Below the pieces are notes generated by a model. That model did no database searches, had not been told where the DNA came from, and saw only the letters and a program-made list of their open reading frames with translations. Positions 55,035 through 64,000 of a stretch of 64,000 bases of DNA are shown piece after piece. Made by a program: the position numbers and the translations under genes. The stretch's first letter is position 1; every line of letters begins with the position of its first letter. This DNA comes from Prosapia bicincta (taxonomy: Eukaryota > Arthropoda > Insecta > Hemiptera > Cercopidae), in assembly GCA_036971475.1 (NCBI GenBank), contig JBAIZL010000006.1, forward strand, positions 60,606,398 to 60,670,397. The letters run 5' to 3'.

Positions 55035-56768
55035 CATGGGCGCCCATGTATAATTTTATAGGGGGGGGGCCAAATCTGATACCTGGGGGAATGGGATTCC
55101 CTCCATGAGAAGGGGGTCCGGTGAAATTTTGAAAAATTAGGATTAAAATGGTGAGTTTTAAGGCACTTTAGAAAATTCGAAACTTTTAATTTTTACAGGC
55201 TTTTTTGTATCGATTAATTTATTTTTACGATTATTTATGACGATACTGCACTCGCGACCAGGCTCGCTGATCGGCAAAATGACGCCAAAATGTTACACCA
55301 TAATGCTCGCTTCTCATGTCTGGACGCGGCTACAGGCCTTCGTATTCGCCAGATTACCCTAGACTAATATTTGTCTGAAAATGCAAATTTCTCTTTTTCT
55401 GTCCAAATTGATCAATAACTTTATCCTGGAAACTAGCACACTTTGATTTCACTCTGATTCTGTGTAAACAGAGCAGACACTATCCAGAAAGACGGTCCTC
55501 GCCAATCATACTACGTAGCAGTGTACTAAAGGAAAGTTTCACAGAGCAAGTTGTAGGAGTTATAGTTTGATAATAAATTACCATTTCCCTCACTGCTGAA
55601 TGAAATGTGGTTTCTGTGAGAACATCTTGGAGTGTTGTTTTTTCCGAAAATTCTTTGGATTTCCATAAATCGAACCATAATCTGGCCTCTCCTTCCAAGT
55701 TATCAATGTTATAGAACTCTTGCAGTCTTTTAATATGTGTCATATAATCTTCCTTACTGTGAAGCTTTTTTATTGCAAGAGGGTGTAAAATTCCTCCTTT
55801 GAACAGTACCTCATTACTGTTTTCAAATCTTGTTGATAAAGACATAATTAATGAATCTATGTAAGGATTATAAATTGATGCTCTGAAGTAATCCTCACAT
55901 GTACCACACTCAACATTAAATCTTTTGGACTGCCTGCCAGCCAATCTTGGAATTTTTATGTCAATATCAAGTTCATTACAAGTACGGGTGACCTCTTCGA
56001 AAATGTTTGAGAATTCATTCGAATTTTCCTCTCTATGGCTTTTAAAAGTCCCCAGTAAACCTGTATTTATGTACTGATGTACTTTGTGAAGGTCCATATC
56101 GATACTCTGTAGCTTATTAACTGCAGGCTCTAGATAAGAAGAGTATCTGGAAATAATAATCAAGCAAATAATGAATTTTGCCGAAGATGTAGAAGTATCT
56201 AGTTGGTTGGCACGTGTTCTTGTTTCCTGACTGACATTTCGATCAGATGCAAGTCTGCCCAGGCAATATATAATCTCCCTGCTTCCTACTTGCTCCCAAT
56301 ACAGTACTACAATGTCGAACGCAGATGACATTCAACAGAGAAGAAATGCAGCGTCAGTCGGAAGGGCCTAGGTTGTCCTTCCTGTCACGTTTTCCTTATC
56401 ATTGGGATAGCTGGCTCGCTGTGTCAGCGTCTAGGATATTAGTCGTGTCCTGTTTAACTGTTTTCCTTTAATTGACGAAACCATTAACTGGTCCACATTG
56501 ACATAATCACATAATATGGATATTCGATAGTGTCTGACTTTAAAACCTACTTCGTTCAGTCAAGGTGTTAATATAGCAGAATCGGATAAATATACTATTT
56601 ATATTGTTAATACTGTGAAAATTTATTATAATTAAAATATAGTTCTTCCACATCAGCTGAAAATAAAAAAGAAATATTTGTACGAAAGTCTTAATAATTT
56701 TAATTTATATTTTTCTGGGAGCTAGGGGGGGCACGGCCCCATCCTGCCCGTGTGTATGGGCGCCCATG
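55035..56768 (-). mobile_element. Internally deleted hAT transposon with intact ends
   Basis: Both termini read CATGGGCGCCCAT inward, and an 8-bp duplication GTAGTATA flanks them, as for hAT elements. At 1,734 bp it is about half the usual autonomous length. It contains the transposase remnant at 55480-56331. G-rich subterminal stretches (GGGGGGGGGCC near 55061, GGGGGGGCACGGCCCC near 56725) face each other. Confidence 0.8.
55480..56331 (-). pseudogene. hAT-family transposase C-terminal half (P52rIPK/ZMYM-like)
   Basis: 283 open codons. KIPRLAGRQSKRFNVE and YFRASIYNPYIDSLI are hallmark stretches of the hAT lineage annotated as 52-kDa repressor of the protein-kinase inhibitor. The C-terminus TTCSVKLSFSTLLRSM is the hAT dimerisation motif, where CSVERSFS is usual. 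The frame stops soon after EDRLSG, slightly short. The N-terminal zinc finger and first catalytic part are missing, so the protein is about half length. Intact proteins cut and paste hAT DNA; this one cannot. Confidence 0.88.
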
Positions 56769-56776
56769 GTAGTATA
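56769..56776. repeat. GTAGTATA target duplication, right
   Basis: Follows CCCATG directly. Confidence 0.75.
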
Positions 56777-56984
56777 CTAAAATATTCCAAATTATTTGTA
56801 AGCGTAAATAAAATATTTTCGTTTTTATGTTAACTATCAAATGTATTCTGCCTTTATAATGTACATACATTCTAGATTTAAACTCCTGTAAATTAAAAAA
56901 AAAAAAAAACATTTATAATTAAAGCAGAGATAAACATTTATAATACTCAGATCACAAGATGTTAAAGTCACTGTCTCATTTACT

Positions 56985-57615
56985 TATTATTGTTACACTT
57001 ATCATTTACTCACTGTTGTTACAGTTATCATTTACTCACTGTTGCTACAGTTATCATTTACTTTCTGTTGCTACAGTTATCATTTACTCACAGTTGCTAC
57101 AGTTATTATTTACTTTCTGTTGCTACAGTTATCATTTACTCACTGTTGTTACAGTTATCATTTACTCACTGTTGTTACAGTTATCATTTACTTTCTGTTG
57201 CTACAGTTATCATTTACTCACTGTTGCTACAGTTATCATTTACTCACTGTTGCTACAGTTATCATTTACTTACTGTTGCTACAGTTATCATTTACTCACT
57301 GCTACTTCAGTTATCATTTACTTACTGTTGCTACAGTTATCATTTACTTTCTGTTGCTACAGTTATCCTTTACTTTCTGTTGCTGCAGTTATCATTTACT
57401 CACTGTTGCTACAGTTATCATTTACTCACTGTTGCTACAGTTATAATTTACTCACTATTGCTACTGTTATCATTTACTCACTGTTGCTACAGTTATCATT
57501 TACTCATTGTTGCTACAGTTATTATTTACTCACTATTGCTACTGTTATCATTTACTCACTGTTGCTACATTTATCCTTCACTTTCTGTTGCTGGAGTCAT
57601 TCAATTTCTGTTGCT
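56985..57615 (+). repeat. 26-bp tandem repeat, about 24 copies
   Basis: Unit TTATCATTTACTCACTG then TTGCTACAG, with variants TTTCTG and ACTATTG. Because 26 is not a multiple of 3 and no frame of the unit contains a stop, all three plus-strand frames stay open for up to 225 codons, giving rotated versions of one Leu/Tyr/Ser-rich peptide. I read this as noncoding. Confidence 0.95.
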
Positions 57616-57719
57616 ACATTTTGTTACTATTACTAAAACTTAATACCACTCAAACCTCAAGTTGCAGTTATTTTTCAGCAGACGGTTTCCCAATAGTCAA
57701 TGGATTAGTCTAGCTATTT

Positions 57720-58010
57720 TTGCAATCAAATTAATAAATTATAGCATTATGTAGTGACAAGAATATTTTTTCAGGTTTATTAAACATTTTAACGAAATGT
57801 GTTAAATATTTTTATTATTTTGAAATCATTTGAATTTGTAAATGAAGTAAAAATATTTGTTAACAATGACATTTATTTCTATTAATTAAATTATTGTACT
57901 GTAATTACTTAAGATTTATTAACTGGTAAATTAACTGTTAAAATAATAAATTACATTTTTTTAAATTCAGAATTTTAACTTTATTAATTCTACAACGTAA
58001 TTTAGAAATA
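57720..58010. other. AT-rich DNA
   Basis: Nothing recognised. Confidence 0.5.
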
Positions 58011-58040
58011 TTTCTACGGATGCAATTTTGCTTCATAGGG

Positions 58041-58068
58041 TATAAAACGACGCACTAGTTAGTTCAGC
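58041..58068 (+). promoter_or_regulatory. Candidate core promoter (TATA and initiator)
   Basis: GGGTATAAAACGACG at 58038-58052 is followed about 24 bases later by AGTTCAGCTT, an initiator-like CA. The spacing fits, but no gene is visible downstream. Confidence 0.3.
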
Positions 58069-58960
58069 TTTATATTATCCAACGCTTGTTGTTTGCGGTT
58101 AGTCTAAATTAGTTTTTTTTGCTAACGTTGGATAGTGTTGTAGTTTTACGCCGTATCTAGCCTAGCATCGCTTTCATGCGCCGGTATAACCCCAGTTTGC
58201 ACTGAATCACCCCCGCCCCCCATCCTGCCAGCACATAAACCGTAGATATTAAATTTCCTGCCAATTACCGAACCAAGTCAATACACAGACAATTTACGGT
58301 AAAATGGTGGCCGAAATAAATCGAGTAAACTGAAATCGTGACAGGGTGACGTCAGTGTTTTATAGCCATTGTTGCTGAAGCTATGGCTACGTAGGAAAGT
58401 GTTACGTGCGTCACGAATACGGGTTGTAAATACCGTATTTAACGCGTAACTAATCGTCCTTGCAGGGGTTACAAGCTTCCGCCATATTGAATGTTATCGA
58501 TTATTTCTTCACTTGAAATAAATGCCAGTTTAATGGCGTTTATTTAATTCATCAATTGTCTAATAACATTTGCAGAAGGTTTTTGGAGCAACGACCCCAC
58601 CGTGTTACGAACAGGGTTTTGTACGTTAATTACGATAATAACCATAAACCTAATTAGCTCGGTCCTGCGTCCAGCTAAAGTGGAGAAGTGGGAATAGCAG
58701 CAGAAGAATAACATTAACTAAATTCGCCCTTGTTGAGGCAATTTAAATAATAAATGGCGCTCAAGTCAAAATATTAGATAACAGTATTTACGTTTAACGT
58801 ACCAAAAAGTAATATAACTCAATTTACTTCTCATGGATACTACATAAAGAATCAATAATATATGAGGAGTTAGAGCCTTATGAAATTATAAGTTATTTCT
58901 TAATTTAAAATGATGTTTCTACATAACTTCCAAATAAACTTAAGCTAAAGATGAAAACTA
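58069..58960. other. GC-balanced non-repetitive DNA without a gene
   Basis: 58100-58760 is clearly less AT-rich than its surroundings, has no long open frame and no repeat relatives in the window. A candidate for noncoding exon or regulatory sequence. Confidence 0.35.
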
Positions 58961-59350
58961 ATTATCAATCGGTAAAAAAAATACTTTTTATTCATAAACT
59001 CAAATTCAAATACATTTTTTAAAACTTGTAGTAAATGGCACTTGATGTTAATAGTTTTTTCAAATATTAATTATTTAAGTAAACTTAATGAATTAATTGT
59101 AGTTTTATATGGCAGAAAAACTTTCCACAAAACGGGCATGGTATGAAATATAGCTATTTCATCTCATCTGACTTAAAATTAACGACATCATATGATTTTA
59201 TAAAACATCTGATTTTACGTTATAGGTTGATGGTAGAACAAAGGTTTTAACGGATAGGCTATGTTACTTTATTTATATTAATTGTAGGCCTAATTATTAA
59301 TTAAAAAAAACTAAAATAAAGCCTCTTTGTTGTACTACGTAGGAATTGAC
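58960..59350. repeat. Dispersed repeat family X, copy 4
   Basis: See 51235-51660. Shared blocks include ACTTGATGTTAATAGTTTTT, TTCATCTCATCTGACTTAAA-like, TAAAACATCTGATTTTACGT and GTAGGAATTGACC. Confidence 0.65.
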
Positions 59351-59399
59351 CTTTTGTTTATATTACTTCTCATTATATAAATTTGTGTTACAGTTGCAA

Positions 59400-59880
59400 A
59401 ATCCTGGCCAGTCATTATAAAATAAATATAGGCGCTAAGCAAAAGCAATGCAGGAACAAGGTCAATGGACGTTTCAAGACTTTCAAACATCCAGGCAAAA
59501 TCTCAAAGGACTGAGGCTAGAATAACCCTAATGAGCGCTATTAATTATCGCGAGGCCCCACTTCTCCAACAAATGTAAAATGGTGCATTCACACTTGTGC
59601 CGCCGAGCCGTTTCTAACAATTACCCCTGCTCCAAACTACCCGAGCGTAATTATAAAAGTAAGCGAGCCTCTATAGCTGCGGGTGGTTTAATTGCCGGTG
59701 CACATCAGGGTGTGTTGATTAATAAAGTGGCGGGGGTGATTTGTGTTGACAAAGGCTGGAAGGTGGAGGGAGGCAGGTGTGATGGATTCGTGGCACTCAG
59801 AGAATTGTCGAGGATGGAAATATTTTATCGGGAAGGTTTTACTTTCTTTCTACTATTAGAGAGAGTCGGCATGGTATAAT
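59400..59880. other. GC-richer unique region with homeodomain-like sites
   Basis: Contains GAGCGCTATTAATTATCGCG and GTTTAATTGCCGGTGCACAT, and an open frame at 59580-59879 (plus, 99 codons) without domains or splice context. It resembles a conserved noncoding element more than an exon; this is inference. Confidence 0.3.
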
Positions 59881-59995
59881 GTAACCAAGATTACTTTATT
59901 TGCTAAAGAATGTTACATAAATCTATTAAGACAAACATGACTACAATTTTAAAAGAGAAATTAAAACTATTGCCATATTATGTTATAACCGCGCG

Positions 59996-60317
<322 letters not shown>

Positions 60318-60359
60318 GTACTGTAATTTTTAGTATATACAGTAGAGTCTACCAAAAAC

Positions 60360-60700
60360 TTTAATTACACATTCCTGTGCATTAGAAAAAATAGAATTTT
60401 ATATGAACATTTCTTGGAAGCTCGACTCTTTATATTTGCATACAGTATTGATATAAACACTTCTTGGAAGCCCTACTCATTTATTTCCATATGGTATTGA
60501 TACAAACATTTCTTGTGAAGCTCGACTCATTTCCTTTGCATACAGTATTGATATAAACCTTTTTTTCAAGCCCGACCCAATTTCTTTACATACGGTATTC
60601 AAGTAAACATTTCTTCCAAGCCCGACTCATTTCCTTTGTATACCATATTGATACAAATATTTCTTGGAAACCCGACTCATTATTTTATTTCAAATAGATA
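60360..60700. repeat. Degenerate 60-65-bp tandem repeat
   Basis: About five units with AAACATTTCTTGGAAGC(C/T)C then GACTCATTTCTTTGCATA and CAGTATTGATA, at about 60405, 60465, 60525, 60585 and 60645. Confidence 0.75.
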
Positions 60701-60943
60701 AAATAGGCTCAAATACAAATATTTTCGAATTATACGGAAGCTCGAAATATAGAGACTCGGATTTTCGAGACTACTTTATTACATAGTATTAATAAAAAAA
60801 TCCGCGCCTGAAAGTGAAATACCTAGTGTGAGCATAAGAAACAGAGAATCTTCTTGTAATCAATGTTTAATTCTCTTGTCTACAAGTGTTTTGTTTTACT
60901 TAACAATATTATAGAATTTACAACATGTGCGGGTGGACACACA

Positions 60944-61201
<258 letters not shown>

Positions 61202-61422
61202 ATAAAACTGTTACTTAATATAAAACATACGTACTAACATGGTCAACTCACAAATCATTACCTAACCTCAATAACTAAAACAACTGACTATCACAGTTAA
61301 AAATCACAATCAAGGTTAAAAATCACCGTTATTTTAAATTAGCAATCACAGTTTGACTTGTTATTGTGAAATCACTGTTAGCATCATTACTGCCTCTATC
61401 TATCTTTCTCTCCTCTCTTTCA

Positions 61423-61424
<2 letters not shown>

Positions 61425-61462
<38 letters not shown>
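61425..61462. repeat. (TC)n microsatellite
   Basis: Pure CT repeats. Confidence 0.9.
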
Positions 61463-61466
<4 letters not shown>

Positions 61467-61640
61467 TGTAGAGTATTATGTTTTCTCTCTATTTTATTTT
61501 CAGCTATGCAAGAAGCTAATGCGTGGGTTTTTCTGACGATGAGGTAAACCCACTTCAAGAAATGGATCAAAAAAAAAGTTTCCTGTAAAATATTGTAAAA
61601 ATAGTCAATTGTTAAAATGGTATAGAGTAGTAGTTAAGCA

Positions 61641-61673
61641 CTAATGAAGGCAACATCGTCTTCGAAACTAGTC
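61641..61673 (+). ncRNA. Hammerhead-like motif, isolated
   Basis: CTAATGA (one change from CTGATGA), AGGCaacatcGTCTTC, GAAACTAGTC: palindromic stem III ACTAGT followed by C, the expected cleavage base. Likely the end of another PLE-type repeat. Confidence 0.4.
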
Positions 61674-61974
61674 TGTTTTAAAAACTAATGTGTAGTGAGA
61701 TTTAGAGTAAATCTTTTAAATTTTTACCTTTGTGAATTGTTACCATTAGCTAAGCTCTAATAAACTTAATAAGCCTATTTTACATACATGACCCTACATA
61801 CGTGATGTCATAATGTCTTCCTTTGCCTAAACTTTCTGACTACCTTAATTCTACTTACATTTAAAATCTTATCCTAAAGATGTAGGGGATAGTAGAAACA
61901 TATTGCGCAGTAGAAACCGATAAAAGCAATACACTCTATTTTAGTTCCGTTTCCGCAAGAAACTCGAGTTATAG

Positions 61975-62898
61975 AGAAGGCAACTGGTGACGGCAACGCA
62001 ACGCAAACTGAAGTTGCTTTTTCCCAGTATACAGAGTTGAATGCACATATTCATAGCTAAGTGATAGCAACGCGACTAGCGAGTGACAGAGAAACTAGAG
62101 TTGCTCCGGTCACGACATGCTGTAAACTCGTTGCTCAGTGTCTCAGTTGCCAGAAGTATTTGTTGTGCTGTGTATGCGTTTCTCAAGAGTGATAACGTAT
62201 TTAAATAATAATTACTTTTATTTGTATATTTTGTGTTTCTGTTTCTTTGAATAGTCTGTTATTATACTGCTATAGTATGTCAGAAAAACAAAATATTGCT
62301 GGTTCTGGTCATGCCTTGTGTATCCAACAACTTCAAGACGATACGAATGATTACCAACAATTTTTTAAAAAATATATGAAATCAGCACTTGAACTATAAA
62401 ATATGATTTGCTTAAAAACGAATTTTTATTTCATTCTAATGTAATGTTATTTTAAGTTTTGCAGTTATACATAAAAAGAAATACATACTAAATGAACAAT
62501 TAAATTAAAATAAGTATTATTGTTAATCGTTCTTCAGCTGAAATTGGTTCTCGCCAATTAATTGTTTCTTCTTGATGTTCTCAAATAAATGACTTAAAAG
62601 GTAGTCGTAACTGCCAATGCTCATATGATAATTATTATAAAATTGGTCTGGTTAATTTCATGTCTTATACAGCAATGTTTTTACTTTATATCGCATGAAT
62701 AACGTTATACAGGTCTAGGCTACACTGAATTACGTTTTCGTAACGTTTTTCTTCTCGTTTTTTAAAATATACACAAGGACGGCAACCTCCTCTGATAAAT
62801 AAACTAACAACTTTATATGAAAAATCCTGTAAACCAACTAGTAACTTTTCCAATAGCAACAAATTTGCGTTGCGTTGCCGTCATCAGTTGCCTTCTGT
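61975..62898 (+). mobile_element. Deleted DNA transposon with 33-bp inverted repeats
   Basis: AGAAGGCAACTGGTGACGGC then AACGCAACGCAAA (61975-62007) is inverted at 62866-62898 (TTTGCGTTGCGTTGCCGTCA then TCAGTTGCCTTCT). Between them lies a 40-codon frame at 62277. The right flank continues GTATGTCCGCAGCCTTAG, which may be the true terminus. Type is uncertain; PIF/Harbinger is a guess from the small N-terminal peptide. Confidence 0.5.
62277..62399 (+). pseudogene. 40-codon transposase-like N-terminal fragment
   Basis: Begins MSEKQNIAGSGHALCIQ, then DDTNDYQQFFKKYMK, then a stop. An aromatic-rich segment after an acidic turn is common near the start of Harbinger transposases, but the match is weak. 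Confidence 0.25.
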
Positions 62899-63363
62899 AT
62901 GTCCGCAGCCTTAGTGTAACAGCTGTTCTCATTATAAGGCAGAGAAGTGTGTCACTAAAGTGCTTAAATAAAAAAAGGATTTTTCTGTAAAACATAGTAT
63001 TAGAATAATGAGTGAAATGACATCTACTACTGCCTTCAAAATAATGCAAGTTGTAAACTAGAATGCCTGAAGTGAAACTAAATTTGAATGTGTGATGGAA
63101 TCTTTTAACATAAAAAATATTTTATGCCCCTTTACTTCAATTTTTAAGTTACTTTCCTTAATTTATGTCGGGTGTAGGTTTTTCAGTGACGACGAACACA
63201 AATGATTTTAACAAGATCAAACATTTCTAGAATAAATTGTTAGGTTGTAACAGAGAGGAAGCTTTTATATATGGTCGTAGAAGCTTGAACCATATATTAT
63301 CAGTGAAATTTTAGGCAAACATAACGAAAACAACGAACAACAGTTGCTCAAGAAATATATAAG

Positions 63364-63388
63364 CCTCTCTCTCTCTCTCTCTCCCCCC

Positions 63389-63453
<65 letters not shown>

Positions 63454-63475
63454 AATAAATATATATATATATATT
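63364..63475. repeat. (TC)n, (CA)n, (TA)n compound microsatellite
   Basis: CT repeats 63364-63420 with a short C run, AC 63421-63440, then TA. Confidence 0.9.
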
Positions 63476-63479
63476 AAAT

Positions 63480-63645
63480 AAGGTGATAAGTTTTCTTGTA
63501 ATATAGTAAATGAATAAAAATATTCCAAAACTAGAATAGCTTTAATTTATATATTACTAAAATTTTATAGGCCTACATAAATTAAAACAATTCTTGTTTT
63601 GGAATATTTTTATTCTATAATTATATATACATATATATGTATAAA
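63480..63645. mobile_element. Diverged copy of the 16230-16446 palindrome
   Basis: GATAAGTTTTCTTGTAATAT and GAATAAAAATATTCCAAAAC match 16200-16260, and TTGTTTTGGAATATTTTTAT is the inverse arm. The hammerhead-like core is lost. It is again followed by TA-rich DNA. Confidence 0.55.
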
Positions 63646-63779
63646 ACAAAAATATGACGTAGACTTAATCAACTATTTTTGTCATTGGCACTGTATTTGT
63701 GAAAAACTTTTGTGCAAATCTGCAGATTCTTGACACTGTACCGTAATATTCTTAGGGAATTAATATTCTTGGGAAAGTG

Positions 63780-64000
63780 TCTTGACGTCAAACTGAAACG
63801 TCGCGAGGAGGAAATGATTTCCCCCGCTCCATTTCATTACAGCTAGTCAAAATGTCTGGAAACGCGATACTAAGCAAAATTAACGCCCAAAATCTGTATC
63901 AAGTTACACGTAGCCTTCATTCCGATTTGCATTTTAATCTATTCTATCCGAAGGGAACATTATTCACCTGAATGTACGGGTTAGGAATATACTTTGTAGA
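63780..64000. other. GC-balanced unique region with octamer-like site
   Basis: Contains GATTTGCATTTTAATC, an octamer/POU-like word, and a 39-codon frame starting ATGTCTGGAAAC at 63852 after a pyrimidine-AG. Could be an exon start or a conserved noncoding element. Confidence 0.3.

Noticed and set aside
63852..63971. 39-codon frame starting ATGTCTGGAAAC as a first exon
   Set aside because: Only a weak preceding acceptor-like site and an early stop; listed only as a possible unique region.

Overview
This window is nuclear DNA from an animal, most likely an insect. It is AT-rich and intron-bearing, and it is crowded with transposable elements: a non-LTR retrotransposon, Penelope-like elements, hAT, piggyBac and mariner relics, and long microsatellites. 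There is one intact tRNA gene. A hemipteran-like insect is my guess only; nothing here fixes the species.

Host gene. I can assemble one minus-strand gene from seven exons: 41952-41782, 26938-26804, 26722-26609, 25795-25598, 22481-22425, 14622-14269 and 5364-5284. Every exon is open, has AG and GT at its splice borders, and joins the next in phase 0. The chain runs from an ATG with an upstream in-frame stop to a TAA. The predicted 369-residue product is unfamiliar: a possible signal peptide, a very basic stretch, a Tyr/Asp/Ser-rich stretch and a hydrophobic C-terminus. Its introns hold most of the mobile DNA in the left two thirds of the window.

Central object. Intron 1 holds a 12,655-bp near-perfect palindrome (26974-39628): two arms of about 6.3 kb around a 51-bp spacer. 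It is flanked by a perfect 6-bp direct repeat TATAAG, starts with AG and ends with CT. It therefore looks like one transposed unit with Polinton/Maverick-like borders, but I see no genes in it. Its arms are built from zones of degenerate tandem repeats, and each arm is itself bounded by inverted copies of one module. It ends 35 bp from the splice acceptor of exon 2. This is the strongest candidate for an undescribed element.

Layout. 1-5 kb: piggyBac relic and hAT MITEs. 5.3 kb: last exon. 6-16 kb: Penelope-like (PLE) fragments, a piggyBac relic and exon 6. 16.2-22.3 kb: a short palindrome, a decayed LTR-element leader with primer-binding-site-like repeats, then a complete-ended but broken non-LTR retrotransposon with an 11-bp target duplication. 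22.4-27 kb: exons 5 to 2. 27-39.6 kb: palindrome. 40.2-41.7 kb: 75-bp minisatellite. 41.8 kb: first exon. 42-64 kb: PLE and mariner relics, tRNA-Arg, an RTE/SINE-like repeat, a deleted hAT with its target duplication, a 26-bp tandem repeat, very long CA/TA arrays and a deleted DNA transposon.

A second theme is a hammerhead-ribozyme-like core (CTGANGA, stem, GAAA) in several unrelated-looking PLE-type repeats. In most copies stem III is a short self-complementary palindrome. Calls rest on reading the sequence; no database search or folding program was run.
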